A stretch of DNA of 57,652 nt from Phycisphaerae bacterium (GCA_030745875.1 JASLNT010000034.1:1-57652), one strand, 5' to 3'; shown: positions 34,346 to 43,981, counted from the first letter of the stretch. Notes: generated by a model not told the origin, from the letters alone. Program-made: numbers and translations.

Positions 34346-35572
34346 ATGACAACCAACCGAACAGTTCTTTTCACTGTTGTTCTTCTACTGTGCGTCCCGG
34401 TCGCCAGCGCCGAGGTCAAACCCAACAAGCCCCCCGCCCCGCCGAAAGAATTCGCTGCAGTGCTCTCGCCCGGATACGGGACGGTCGACCATTTCTCCTC
34501 GGATCCGAAAGTCTTCGAAAACCTGCTGGTCAATATGAAGAAGACCGGTTTCAACACGATCCATTGCGTATACCGCGACTGGCGAGTCAAGCTCTGCCGC
34601 AAGCACGGGGTGAAAATGATGGTCGATATCCTGGCGTGGAAGGACGACGTGAAGATGGATATCCGCCGCCCCGCCCAGCGACCAACCGTTGAAGCACTCT
34701 GCCGCAAGCTCCGCGGTGAGGAAGGCGTGTGGGGATATAATCTCTGGAACGAGAAACTGCCCTACTTCGGGTATCCCGACAAGAAGAACATCGACCAGTA
34801 CATCGCGATGATTAAGAAATGGGACCCGACCCACCCGGTCTGGGTGGGCACGTATCGGGTATCGTACGCAAACGCGTTCAAGGAAAAACCGGGGATACAC
34901 GCGTACTACGACTATCACTGGCAGAGGGGGTTCTTGTGGCACTTCGCGGATCTGCAGTGGTACATGGGACACTGCAAGAACATGGACGGACACATCGGGC
35001 GCTGGGTCCTGGGCAGCAACTACAACTGGAACAGCTACACGCTGAACACATCGATCCCGTTCGGGCTGAAAGTGTGCATCTGGTTCATCGGCGGACCGTT
35101 CGACAAGGACGGGAACATCGATCCAAAGCACCGCTTCTATCACTTGGTGAAAATCGGACAGGAGCGCAAGGCGCTATACTCCGATCTGATGAAAATCGGT
35201 CGGCCGCTGGCGGTCTACTCCACGCCCACAACCAAAACCGAATCGAACAAGGACAAGAAGATCGACGTGCCCTGGCGCCTGCCGCCATTTCCAAAAGAGC
35301 ATTGGCTGCAGGTCGGTGCCGGCGAAGCTGTGTTGGGCTTCTTCAAATACCCGAACGGAGACGATGCGGTCTACCTCGCCAATCACAACGCATTCTCCCC
35401 GCAAAACATGACACTCGCGCTGGACGCGGAATCATGCGCCAAAGCCACAATAGAACTCCTCGACCGCAAGACCGGAAAATGGCGCGTTCTGGAGGTTAAG
35501 AACGGGTCAGTCTCATTCAAACTACCGGCCGCGGGAGGCGAACTGCTGCGAATCAAAGGCCGAAGCAAATAA
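34346..35572 (+). CDS. Secreted TIM-barrel glycosidase-like protein
   Basis: 408 residues with a signal peptide (MTTNRTVLFTVVLLLCVPVA). The barrel region shows GVWGYNLWNEKLPYFGYPD near 140. Its Asn-Glu pair is the usual acid/base signature of clan GH-A glycosidases such as GH2, GH5 and GH42. A small beta domain ends the protein. I cannot name the family. A GTG at 34325 overlapping the previous stop is an alternative start, but the ATG at 34346 has AGAGGA at 34331-34336 and gives a clean signal peptide. It lies 17 bases after the first glycosidase gene and should be co-transcribed. Confidence 0.6.
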   Translation: MTTNRTVLFTVVLLLCVPVASAEVKPNKPPAPPKEFAAVLSPGYGTVDHFSSDPKVFENLLVNMKKTGFNTIHCVYRDWRVKLCRKHGVKMMVDILAWKDDVKMDIRRPAQRPTVEALCRKLRGEEGVWGYNLWNEKLPYFGYPDKKNIDQYIAMIKKWDPTHPVWVGTYRVSYANAFKEKPGIHAYYDYHWQRGFLWHFADLQWYMGHCKNMDGHIGRWVLGSNYNWNSYTLNTSIPFGLKVCIWFIGGPFDKDGNIDPKHRFYHLVKIGQERKALYSDLMKIGRPLAVYSTPTTKTESNKDKKIDVPWRLPPFPKEHWLQVGAGEAVLGFFKYPNGDDAVYLANHNAFSPQNMTLALDAESCAKATIELLDRKTGKWRVLEVKNGSVSFKLPAAGGELLRIKGRSK

Positions 35573-35623
35573 CTCGCCCCTGCGGACGTTCTGTATTAAG
35601 TGCGCTGCAGATGGAGATAAACA

Positions 35624-36880
35624 ATGCTGAACACCACATGGGTTGTAATGATGGCGGTTCTGGCGGGACCGGGCGGTCAGACCGACAACTGGCCGCAGTT
35701 CCGCGGACCGAGCGGAGACGGACATACCGCCGCAACCGGTCTGCCGCTGGAATGGTCCGAGAAACAGAACATCGTCTGGAAAACTCCCATACACGATGTG
35801 GGCTGGTCCTCGCCGGTGATATGGGGAAACCAGGTCTGGATGACCACCGCCGAGAAGAAAGGCGGCAAGCTGTTTGCCGTGTGCGTGGACCGCGCGACCG
35901 GCAGGGTCGTACATGACATCAAGCTGTTCGATGTGGGCAAGCCCGATCGAATCAACGCGATGAATACGTACGCCTCGCCGACGCCGGTGATAGAGGCCGG
36001 GAGGGTGTACGTGCATTTCGGGGGCTACGGAACCGCATGCCTCGATACCAAGAACGGGAAAGTTGTCTGGTCCCGGCGCGACATGATGTGCGAACATCAC
36101 ATGGGACCGGGCGCCTCGCCGATTCCGTACGGGAAGTTGCTGATCTTTCCCGTCGACGGAGCGGATGTGCAGTATGTCGCCGCCCTCAACCGCAAGACCG
36201 GAAAGACCGTCTGGAAGACCAAACGATCCCTGGACTTCAGCGGTGTCCACAAATACTGCCGCAAATCGTTCTGCACTCCGTCAGTCATCGAAGCCGCAGG
36301 ACACAAGCAGCTCGTCAGTCCGTGCGCAAAGGGAATCATCGCATACGACCCCGACACGGGTAAGGAACTGTGGAAAGTGCGGTCCAAGGGGTGGTCCGTG
36401 GTGCCCCGCCCGGTGTTCGACAAAAAGCGGGTTTACGTGATCAACGACTGCGACTTCCCCGAACTGTGGGCGATCAAACCCAACGGAACAGGCGACGTCA
36501 CCGGTACGCATATCGCCTGGAAATTCAAAAAACACATGCCCCAGCGAGCCTCGATCATTCTGATCAAGGACCTGATATTCTCGGTCTCGCACAAGGGGTA
36601 CGTTGTCTGCATCGACACCGCGACGGGCAGGCCCGTGTGGGAAGAACGGATCGGCAAGGCGTATTCGGCATCTCCGGTCTACGCTGAAAACCGCGTTTAT
36701 CTCTTCTCCGAACGCAGCGGAACTATGGTTATCGAACCGGGGCGCAAGTACAAACCGCTGGCGACAAACAAACTCGACGGACGAGTAATGGCCTCTCCCG
36801 CAGTCGCCGGCAAAGCCCTCTTCGTCCGAACCGACACACACCTGTACCGCATAGAAAAAACCGCCCCGCAAACAAAGTAG
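35624..36880 (+). CDS. Secreted PQQ-like beta-propeller protein (paralog C)
   Basis: 418 residues. A short hydrophobic N-terminus (MLNTTWVVMMAVLAG) is followed at once by NWPQFRGPSGDGHTAATGLP, the entry motif of a very common planctomycetal PQQ-like propeller. Blades such as LDTKNGKVVWSRRD, NRKTGKTVWKTKR and IDTATGRPVWEERIG repeat through the protein. It is clearly more distant from the two propellers at 386 and 14165 than those are from each other. GGAG at 35613-35616 sets the start. Its place inside the glycosidase operon, 51 bases after the previous gene, suggests a periplasmic role in the same glycan process. Confidence 0.87.
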   Translation: MLNTTWVVMMAVLAGPGGQTDNWPQFRGPSGDGHTAATGLPLEWSEKQNIVWKTPIHDVGWSSPVIWGNQVWMTTAEKKGGKLFAVCVDRATGRVVHDIKLFDVGKPDRINAMNTYASPTPVIEAGRVYVHFGGYGTACLDTKNGKVVWSRRDMMCEHHMGPGASPIPYGKLLIFPVDGADVQYVAALNRKTGKTVWKTKRSLDFSGVHKYCRKSFCTPSVIEAAGHKQLVSPCAKGIIAYDPDTGKELWKVRSKGWSVVPRPVFDKKRVYVINDCDFPELWAIKPNGTGDVTGTHIAWKFKKHMPQRASIILIKDLIFSVSHKGYVVCIDTATGRPVWEERIGKAYSASPVYAENRVYLFSERSGTMVIEPGRKYKPLATNKLDGRVMASPAVAGKALFVRTDTHLYRIEKTAPQTK

Positions 36881-36901
36881 AACACCCGTTAGGAGCCGAA
36901 A

Positions 36902-37927
36902 ATGATTGACTCCAGGAGAACCTTGTTATTGAGCATCATTCCGGCGGTCGTATTAACGAGCCTGGTTCTCACCGGGACCACACGTGCGAAAACACCCAAG
37001 GCGCCGGAAGGAAGCATTGTCGCCAAACACGGCCGGTTGCGCGTTCAGGGCAATCGCATAGTCGACAAGAACGGAAAGCCTGTAGCACTGCACGGGATGT
37101 CGCTGTTCTGGAGCCAATGGATGGGCCAGTACTACAACTCAGGCGCCGTGAAATGGCTGCGGGACGATTGGGGATGTACGGTTGTGCGGGCGGCGATGGC
37201 GATCGAGCACGGAGGGTATCTGAAAAACCCAAAACGCGAAAAAGAGAAAGTGTTCAAAGTAGTCCAAGCCGCAATCGACCTGGGAATCTACGTGATAGTC
37301 GACTGGCACGACCACAACGCACACAAACATACTCAGCAGGCAAAGGAATTCTTCGCCGAGCTGGCCAGGACGTATGGGAAATACCCCAACGTGCTCTACG
37401 AGACCTGGAACGAACCGCTGAACAAGCACGATTGGTCTAGGGTCATCAAACCTTACCACCAAGCCGTAATCCCCGCGATCCGCAAACACGCGCCCGACAG
37501 CCTGATCCTCTGCGGAACGCAGACCTGGTCCCAAGACGTCGACAAAGCCGCACGCGATCCGCTGAGATTCCGAAACATAGCCTACGTGCTCCATTTCTAC
37601 GCCGCCACCCATAAGCAATCCCTTCGCAACAAGGCCGCCGCCGCATTGAAAGCAGGCGCAGCGCTGATGGTCACCGAGTGGGGAACCAGCGAGGCCAGCG
37701 GATCAGGCAAACTCGACTACGATGAAACGCGGAAGTGGCTGGAGTTCATGGACCGCCATAAACTCACCTGGTGCAACTGGTCGGTCGCCGACAAACGTGA
37801 AACATCGGCAGCCCTGCTTCCGCGAGCGAGCGGCTCGGGAGGCTGGTCAGCAAAAAACCTAAGCCGCTCCGGAACACTGCTGCGAAAAGAACTGAGGGCG
37901 AGAGCCCGTCGGCGACCGCTGAAATAG
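36902..37927 (+). CDS. Secreted GH5 endoglucanase (subfamily 2 type)
   Basis: 341 residues: a signal peptide of about 30 and a complete GH5 catalytic barrel. The features match bacterial GH5_2 cellulases in order: HGMSLFWSQWMGQYYN, RAAMAIEHGGYLKNP, VIVDWHDHN, then ETWNEPL with the acid/base Glu171 and VTEWGTS with the nucleophile Glu259, ending in CNWSVADKRETSAALLPRAS. The expected reaction is internal hydrolysis of beta-1,4-glucan in the periplasm or outside the cell. There is no carbohydrate-binding module. It lies 21 bases after the propeller gene and is preceded by AGGAG. This is the surest enzyme of the operon and points to beta-glucan as substrate. Confidence 0.92.
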   Translation: MIDSRRTLLLSIIPAVVLTSLVLTGTTRAKTPKAPEGSIVAKHGRLRVQGNRIVDKNGKPVALHGMSLFWSQWMGQYYNSGAVKWLRDDWGCTVVRAAMAIEHGGYLKNPKREKEKVFKVVQAAIDLGIYVIVDWHDHNAHKHTQQAKEFFAELARTYGKYPNVLYETWNEPLNKHDWSRVIKPYHQAVIPAIRKHAPDSLILCGTQTWSQDVDKAARDPLRFRNIAYVLHFYAATHKQSLRNKAAAALKAGAALMVTEWGTSEASGSGKLDYDETRKWLEFMDRHKLTWCNWSVADKRETSAALLPRASGSGGWSAKNLSRSGTLLRKELRARARRRPLK

Positions 37928-38003
37928 AATGGAACCAAGGCGGTCGTTGGGCGTCAGAGAATCAAGTGCGTTACCGTCCCTATTGGACATCTTGAGGTGT
38001 GAA

Positions 38004-39263
38004 ATGTCGCGAAAAACACTCGTACTGTCAGTACTCGCCGCCCTGCTGCCGCCGGTGATCGCGTCGGCCGCCCCGCCAATCCAGGCCATCAAGGGCGTAA
38101 CGCCAAAACCAGGCATATTCCGCACAGCCAGCCGAGACAAACCGCTGGTAATCCGCTCGGCAAAAGAAGCGGGCGAACACTTCCCCGGCCCGGCCGTAAT
38201 TGCACTGAACAAGCAAGTCGATTTCACACAGCAGGTGGTGCTCGTGTTTGCGTGGCGGGGTTCGGATCAGGATCGATTGAGCTATTCTGTGGCTGAATCG
38301 TTCCCCGAGCAGGTATTCTTCAAGTTCCGTCCCGGTAGAACCCGCGACCTGCGCGCGCATATGAAGATATTCGCGCTCCGGTCAAACGTGAGATGGCGCG
38401 GACCCAAGGGCGCCGGCGGCGGGCCTTACGTGACAACCAAACCGGTCAACAAGCAACTCGACGCAGCAAAGAAACACCCGCGTTACAAAAGCATATTCGA
38501 GGCGAAGAACGTTGTCGTTGCGACGCTCGACAGAGCCCAATTGGGAGCGGTGGCTGAGTCGTATCCGGCGATCTACGAATTCGAACTGACGCTAACGGTC
38601 AACCAAGCCCTCCGCGGAAGGCTCAAACCCAAGCAGACCATCCAATGCGCCTACAGCAAGACCGGCAAGAAGAAGCCCGCCCCGCCCGTGGGCGAACAAT
38701 GCCTCGCGCTGCTGCGCACCGATCGTCGCGGCAACCGGGCGTATTATCTCGCCCCGGCGTCAAAAGATCTGCTGAAAGTCGCGCGAATCGCCGCCGACGA
38801 AGCCGACAAAACGGACCGCGCCAACGCCGCACTCGCCCGAGACAACCCCGAAAAACACCCGCTCTATACGATGCTCACGAAAGCCGACTGTGTGGTCGTC
38901 GCCACAGGAGCCCCCGACGGGACGGCCTCCCACAACAGCCGCGGCGTCAGCACGCAAACCGAGATATGCGTAGTCAGTATGAAAGGAAAACTCAAACCGG
39001 GCGACCGATTCGAGGCCGTGTTCCCAGCCTCAGTGGCGCCGAATGGCAAACTGCCCGACACCGAGTTTATCATACTGGGCTGCAAACGCATCGCGGGCAA
39101 ACACCGGGTCACGTGCCTCGCCGAAGCTTCAGACACGAATCTTCGCGTAGCGGCGGCGGCAACGGGTGCGAAACTGCGAACACTGAAGGATGTGCGGGCG
39201 ATAAAACTCCCAACCCCAAAACGCACGAGATTCGCCCCGTCACGCGGGCGGGCGGGACCCTGA
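38004..39263 (+). CDS. Secreted protein of unknown function with an internal duplication
   Basis: 419 residues with a signal peptide (MSRKTLVLSVLAALLPPVIA). The first part (about 20-140) is a beta-rich domain with QVVLVFAWRGSD. It is followed by two related repeats. One starts FEAKNVVVATLDRAQ and contains RGRLKPKQTIQC, and the other starts LTKADCVVVATGAPDG and contains KGKLKPGDRFEA. The repeats have the look of a small beta domain found in other secreted bacterial proteins. I do not recognise the family. An in-frame extension begins before 38004, but the signal peptide and an AGG nearby favour this start. The gap to the GH5 gene is 76 bases, so co-transcription is likely but not certain. Confidence 0.65.
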   Translation: MSRKTLVLSVLAALLPPVIASAAPPIQAIKGVTPKPGIFRTASRDKPLVIRSAKEAGEHFPGPAVIALNKQVDFTQQVVLVFAWRGSDQDRLSYSVAESFPEQVFFKFRPGRTRDLRAHMKIFALRSNVRWRGPKGAGGGPYVTTKPVNKQLDAAKKHPRYKSIFEAKNVVVATLDRAQLGAVAESYPAIYEFELTLTVNQALRGRLKPKQTIQCAYSKTGKKKPAPPVGEQCLALLRTDRRGNRAYYLAPASKDLLKVARIAADEADKTDRANAALARDNPEKHPLYTMLTKADCVVVATGAPDGTASHNSRGVSTQTEICVVSMKGKLKPGDRFEAVFPASVAPNGKLPDTEFIILGCKRIAGKHRVTCLAEASDTNLRVAAAATGAKLRTLKDVRAIKLPTPKRTRFAPSRGRAGP

Positions 39264-39409
39264 CTTGGAGTCTGGCCGCCTGAGACTCAGCGAGAATCGG
39301 TAGACTTGTTGCATGATCTTCGACAGGTCCGGGAACAGTTGCGGTGGATCCCTGACGACGTATCCCTTGGCAAATTGGCGACACCAGACGACGGGCGACC
39401 GCATCACGA

Positions 39410-42406
39410 TCACTTTTCGGTCAGTTTCAGACTTCGACTCATCGCTGCGTCGAAGTCGCCGATGAATATCCACCAGTTCGTGAGTTTCTTGCCGCGATAG
39501 GCCAACCCGTTGCCCGCACCAGGGAGGTTTTGCATCCAGTAGACAAACCACTTGAGGCTGTCGCCATCCCAGCGGTCGCAGTTGATCCTTTTCCTAACGC
39601 CCGTTCTGTCCGGGCGCCAGTCCTCAATGTCGGTCTCGACGAAACGCTTATTCGCCCAGTCGTAGTCGCCTTTGGCGTTGGGCGGATAGTGCGACCAGCC
39701 ACAACCGGGGCGAACTATCTTATGAGTCCGGTCGCTGCCGACGAACTTGCCCCAGAACAACAGATCGCCCCACTTGTCGGGCGGGGTCCGGTGTCTGCCG
39801 TCAACGTGATTCAACACAGCCTCGAACTGGTGCATGTGGTCTTCGACGGCCTCCGAGGCGCCGCGCTGGTAATTATAGTGGTACACCGTGTAGGTTTTCG
39901 TCAGGATGGGCAGATCCTTGGGGTCGCGATTGGAGTTGCTTATGTCGCCCATAGGTCCGGCCATGTTCGATTCCCACAGGTTCACTACTCCCCCGTGATA
40001 GCCCCATATCCAGACCTCCTTGACGCCTTTTCTTTCGACCCACTGGCGGATGTCGATCTTCTTCATGATAGCGTTGTAGTCGGTATTAGGAACTCTCCGG
40101 CCGGGGCGGGGAGTCGTGGGCAACGGTTCGAGATATTCGATCGTTTTGACGATCCGGTAGGTCAGGCTTGGTTTGGCGTTTGGGTTCTTGTAACCGTGAT
40201 ATCGTGATCCATCCTGGAGCGCTCCACACACAGTTGCGGTGAGCTTGTCGGTTTTGGCGCGGGTGTCCTTGAGCGAGGCGCCCCAATCGCCAGTGACACC
40301 GACATCGATCAGATCGCCCTTGACGGGAAAGTATTTGACCACAAGCACAGGGATTTCCATTGGAGCCCTGGGGGACGACGGTTGTGCGGTAGGAGTTATC
40401 TTTGTCGGGAATGCCTTGCGGGAACCGCTTACTGTGATAGCGCCGCCAACAGTTGGCTTGGCGAACGTGATCTTTGTCTTGTCGATAGTCACTGTCACTT
40501 GCTTGTCGGTGGTCGTGACGCGGGCTTCGGGGATGGTGCGCGTCGGAGCATCGGTTGCGGTCAGGACGTGAAGGAAGCAGTCGGTTTTCGACGGGGTGAT
40601 CGGAGAGACCTCCATGCGACATTCCGGCGCCGGACCGGTGTTGCGCTTCGGCGGGTACGATTTGCCTCCGTAGCTGTACAACTTCTCGCCTCTGAAGAGT
40701 TCAGTAGTCGCCCCGGCCGGGAGAAGGGTCTGGATAAACAGGCGCCCCTTGCCGTTTGTGACAATCCACTTGCCTGAGGAGCGCTCGGGGCGTTTGGCGG
40801 TTTGGAGAGTCCAGGTTTTCTTGAACGCTGCGTCCTTTGCTGCGACGCGGTCGAAGATTACGAATGTGCCCGGGCGGATGTAGACGATCTGGCGCGTGAA
40901 ATAGTCGAGCTTCTTTGGCGAGTAGGCCCGGCTGCAATCGCCGGCGAGATAAAGCCATTTTCCCCGGTCTTCGAAGGCGAGCATGTCGGCGATATCGTAG
41001 AGTTTGCGGTTCTTGTGCCAAGCGGCGGGGTCGGTGACTGCTCCGTTATGATGCGGCCAGTTGTGGTGCTGACCGCCGTCGTTGCCGGTGACGCGTCCGG
41101 CGCGAATACCGGGCCAGGTCTCCGAAGGATCGTGCACGCGAATGGTGTTGTGTGCGATTGTGCGGAGATGATAGTTCACATCGTGGTCCGTTCCGAACCC
41201 GTCGTAGTGCCCCCCGTCGCCAACCAGCTCGCCGCCGCGATAGATCAGGAAATTGCCCACATCCAGATGCTGGTGGGCGGTGAAGCGGTCTCCGCACTTG
41301 AAGAAGAAGTGCGTTGCGGCCTCGTCCCAGGAGCTTCGCGCGTAAACATACCCGGGCCCTCCGCTGAAGTGCGACAGCTTGAACGATGACAAATCGCCCT
41401 TCTTAATCGTCTGATCTCGCCATAGAAAGTCCTTGTAGGCGTAAACACCGACCGACGATCGCGGTGTTGTTTCGTTGAACGCGTGGACTATCCTGTGGGT
41501 CGGATCGTCGCGATAGTATCCGGCCAGTATGCGCCTGGCCGACAGCGCTTTGTCGCGGTCGCCGCCGAAGACGCGACCGCCCCCGTCGCCCATGGGGACA
41601 GGTCTCCGCGAACCGTACGTGCTGATTCCCGGATACATCTCGAACATACTCGCGACGGCGCGATTCCCGAAGAACTTCGGAGCCATCGCGTAGTAGTCCG
41701 TCCCGTCGCAGAGGCGGGCGGCCTCGCAGAAGAACAACCACTCGTAAAGCCAGTAGTGAACGTAGTAGCCCTCGGCCCAGCCGCCCCCGGCTCCGGCTAG
41801 CTCCAACGCGGGCGCTGCGCGGGTGCGGAAGTCGGACTTGACGGCCGCCAGAATGGCTTCAGCGCGCGGGTTTTCGTAGTGCGTTGCATAACACGCCAAA
41901 CCGATCCCCCAGTTCTTGTAACCGTACCACCCGTTGTGGAACACGTGGGTTTCGGATTTCACGTTGGCGTCAACCACGCGATTCATGAATGTGTGGAAAG
42001 CGGTTCGCTGGGCGGGAGTCCAGGATTCGTAGCACAGATCATATACGATCGCACATCGAGCCAGCGTGTGGGCAAAGGGTTTGTGGCCTTTCGGGATCGG
42101 ACCGGAGATCGTTTTGGTGAGTTTCGCAACGGCCTGGCGACCTAGCTGCTTGTCGCCCTCAATCGCACAGACCAACGCCATCGAGATCAATTTCGCGTGG
42201 TCGTCGGCTTTCTGTGTGCGGGCGACTTTGACAACGCGCCGATAGGCTTCGGGGCGCTGTTTGGCTAGAGATTGCAGGCGTTTGCGCGTCCCCAGCAGTC
42301 GCGGATGACCTCTGGGCACGGGGCGCGCCGAATCGGCCGCCTGCAGATGAACCGCCCCACCCGCAACGGTAATCGCTACGACAGCAGTAAACCAGACCGA
42401 TCTCAT
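39410..42406 (-). CDS. Secreted heparinase II/III-like polysaccharide lyase with a C-terminal extra domain
   Basis: 998 residues with a signal peptide after the start at 42406 (AGAGGA just upstream). Residues about 30-330 form an alpha/alpha toroid (HNGWYGYKNWGIGLACYATH). Residues about 360-660 form the heparinase II/III beta domain with FTAHQHLDVGNFLIY (His378 and His380) and HLRTIAHNTIRVHDP. Such enzymes cleave acidic polysaccharides by beta-elimination. The last 320 residues are not part of the usual lyase. They carry GVKEVWIWGYHGGVVNLWES, and I do not recognise them. The gene faces the glycosidase operon and is separated from it by 146 bases. Its substrate cannot be told from the sequence. 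Confidence 0.75.
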   Translation of the reverse strand: MRSVWFTAVVAITVAGGAVHLQAADSARPVPRGHPRLLGTRKRLQSLAKQRPEAYRRVVKVARTQKADDHAKLISMALVCAIEGDKQLGRQAVAKLTKTISGPIPKGHKPFAHTLARCAIVYDLCYESWTPAQRTAFHTFMNRVVDANVKSETHVFHNGWYGYKNWGIGLACYATHYENPRAEAILAAVKSDFRTRAAPALELAGAGGGWAEGYYVHYWLYEWLFFCEAARLCDGTDYYAMAPKFFGNRAVASMFEMYPGISTYGSRRPVPMGDGGGRVFGGDRDKALSARRILAGYYRDDPTHRIVHAFNETTPRSSVGVYAYKDFLWRDQTIKKGDLSSFKLSHFSGGPGYVYARSSWDEAATHFFFKCGDRFTAHQHLDVGNFLIYRGGELVGDGGHYDGFGTDHDVNYHLRTIAHNTIRVHDPSETWPGIRAGRVTGNDGGQHHNWPHHNGAVTDPAAWHKNRKLYDIADMLAFEDRGKWLYLAGDCSRAYSPKKLDYFTRQIVYIRPGTFVIFDRVAAKDAAFKKTWTLQTAKRPERSSGKWIVTNGKGRLFIQTLLPAGATTELFRGEKLYSYGGKSYPPKRNTGPAPECRMEVSPITPSKTDCFLHVLTATDAPTRTIPEARVTTTDKQVTVTIDKTKITFAKPTVGGAITVSGSRKAFPTKITPTAQPSSPRAPMEIPVLVVKYFPVKGDLIDVGVTGDWGASLKDTRAKTDKLTATVCGALQDGSRYHGYKNPNAKPSLTYRIVKTIEYLEPLPTTPRPGRRVPNTDYNAIMKKIDIRQWVERKGVKEVWIWGYHGGVVNLWESNMAGPMGDISNSNRDPKDLPILTKTYTVYHYNYQRGASEAVEDHMHQFEAVLNHVDGRHRTPPDKWGDLLFWGKFVGSDRTHKIVRPGCGWSHYPPNAKGDYDWANKRFVETDIEDWRPDRTGVRKRINCDRWDGDSLKWFVYWMQNLPGAGNGLAYRGKKLTNWWIFIGDFDAAMSRSLKLTEK

Positions 42407-42495
42407 GACGTCCTCTCTGCAATTAACGGGACCTGACGTGCACAGCATAGGCGACCCGCACGACAAGGGCAACGCCCATTCCGGTCCCGGCGGGC

Positions 42496-42524
42496 TGGAT
42501 TATGTCGGCGGGTTGGTCTATAGT
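42496..42524 (+). promoter_or_regulatory. Tentative murA promoter
   Basis: TATAGT (42519-42524) matches the -10 consensus at five positions. The best -35 at 17 bases, TGGATT (42496-42501), matches at only three. The leader would be about 60 bases. A TTGACA at 42553-42558 has no acceptable -10 and lies too close to the gene. Confidence 0.3.
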
Positions 42525-42591
42525 ATCGGCTGCTCGGATTTCGCTATCGTTTTTGACAATAGACTCGGATTTAGGGGCGGTGGGAAAGCAC

Positions 42592-43860
42592 ATGGATAAG
42601 TTCGTAATACGCGGTGGAGAACGGTTAACCGGCTCGGTTCGGATCAGCGGATCCAAGAACGCAGCGCTTCCCCTCCTGGCTGCGAGTTTGTTGACCGACG
42701 GGCCAAGCGTTTTTACCGACGTGCCCGATCTGGCGGACATTCGGTTCATGTCGCTGCTAATGGCTGATCTCGGAGCCGAAGTCACTCGCGACGAGCAGGG
42801 GCGGATGCATGTCTGCGTAACCGACGAAACGAGGGGTGTGGCGAAATACGAGATCGTTCGCAAGATGCGTGCGAGCATTTGCGTGCTCGGACCGCTGCTG
42901 GCCAAGCGTAAGGAGGCCCGCGTCTCCATGCCGGGCGGATGTTCGTTTGGTTTGCGGCCGGTGGATTTGCACGTGCGCGGTCTGCGGGCGCTGGGAGCAA
43001 AAATCGAATTGGACAAGGGGTATATCGTCGCCAGCGCCGATCAGCTTCACGGTGCGGAGATCTTCCTGGGCGGTCCGTTCGGTTCGACCGTGTTGGGAAC
43101 GGCTAACGTTATGATGGCGGCGGCTCTGGCTGAAGGTCGCACGATCATAGAGTCGGCCGCATGCGAACCGGAAGTCGAAGACCTCGCAAAGTATCTAAAC
43201 GCCGCCGGAGCCAAGATAACCGGCGCGGGCACGCCGCGATTAACCATCGACGGAGTCGAGAAGCTCACCGGGACCGAGCACCGCGTTATACCCGACCGCA
43301 TCGAAGCGGGGACGTTCATGGCGGCTGCGGCGATCACAAATGGAGACGTAACGCTTGAGAATATCGATCTCAGCCACATGCTCGCGGTGGTTGACAAGCT
43401 CCGTGAGATCGGCGTGATAGTCACACCCGACGGTGACAAAGTGGTGGTTTCCTCATCGCGCCACCTGGAGCCCGCCGACGTAACCACCCAACCGTATCCG
43501 GGCTTCCCGACCGACATCCAGGCCCAGCTTATCGCCCTGCTGTGCCTTTCGGACGGAAACAGCGTGATAACCGAGAAGATCTACCCCGAACGTTTCATGC
43601 ACGTAGCCGAGCTGCTGCGAATGGGAGCCGACATCCGCAAGGAGGGTCCGACGGCCATCGTCACGGGTGTCAAGCACCTTATCGGAGCCCCGGTGATGGC
43701 CAGCGATTTGCGAGCGTCGGCGGCGCTGATCCTGGCTGGCCTGGTAGCCAGGGGCGAGACAACGGTCAAACGCATTTACCACGTCGACCGCGGATACGAA
43801 CGGATCGAAGACAAGCTCAGGCGGCTTGGCGCCAATATTGAGCGCATGAGCGAAGAATAG
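42592..43860 (+). CDS. murA: UDP-N-acetylglucosamine 1-carboxyvinyltransferase
   Basis: 422 residues, the usual length of MurA. It transfers enolpyruvate from phosphoenolpyruvate to UDP-GlcNAc, the first committed step of peptidoglycan precursor synthesis in the cytoplasm. Visible signatures are ISGSKNAALPLLAASLLTD at the N-terminus, MPGGCSFGLRPVDLH with the catalytic cysteine at 117 (fosfomycin-sensitive type), and PGFPTDIQAQ and DLRASAALILAGL in the second half. The frame is open upstream of 42592, but homology starts at MDKFVIRGGERL. It stands alone between divergent and convergent neighbours. Its presence supports a peptidoglycan-making organism. Confidence 0.96.
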   Translation: MDKFVIRGGERLTGSVRISGSKNAALPLLAASLLTDGPSVFTDVPDLADIRFMSLLMADLGAEVTRDEQGRMHVCVTDETRGVAKYEIVRKMRASICVLGPLLAKRKEARVSMPGGCSFGLRPVDLHVRGLRALGAKIELDKGYIVASADQLHGAEIFLGGPFGSTVLGTANVMMAAALAEGRTIIESAACEPEVEDLAKYLNAAGAKITGAGTPRLTIDGVEKLTGTEHRVIPDRIEAGTFMAAAAITNGDVTLENIDLSHMLAVVDKLREIGVIVTPDGDKVVVSSSRHLEPADVTTQPYPGFPTDIQAQLIALLCLSDGNSVITEKIYPERFMHVAELLRMGADIRKEGPTAIVTGVKHLIGAPVMASDLRASAALILAGLVARGETTVKRIYHVDRGYERIEDKLRRLGANIERMSEE

Positions 43861-43981
43861 ACCCATAAACCACGATTTACCATTTCTTTGTGCTTAAAAA
43901 TCGCTAATGGGGGGCTCCGTACTCAAGCCATTGGCCGCCAGCGTCGATACAGGTAGTGGAGCACAGAATCGGAGACTCATG

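Noticed and set aside
39240..39551. 103-codon open frame on the minus strand at the end of the lyase gene
   Set aside because: It overlaps the lyase C-terminus in another frame, has no ribosome binding site or motif, and covers a gap that otherwise holds nothing recognisable.
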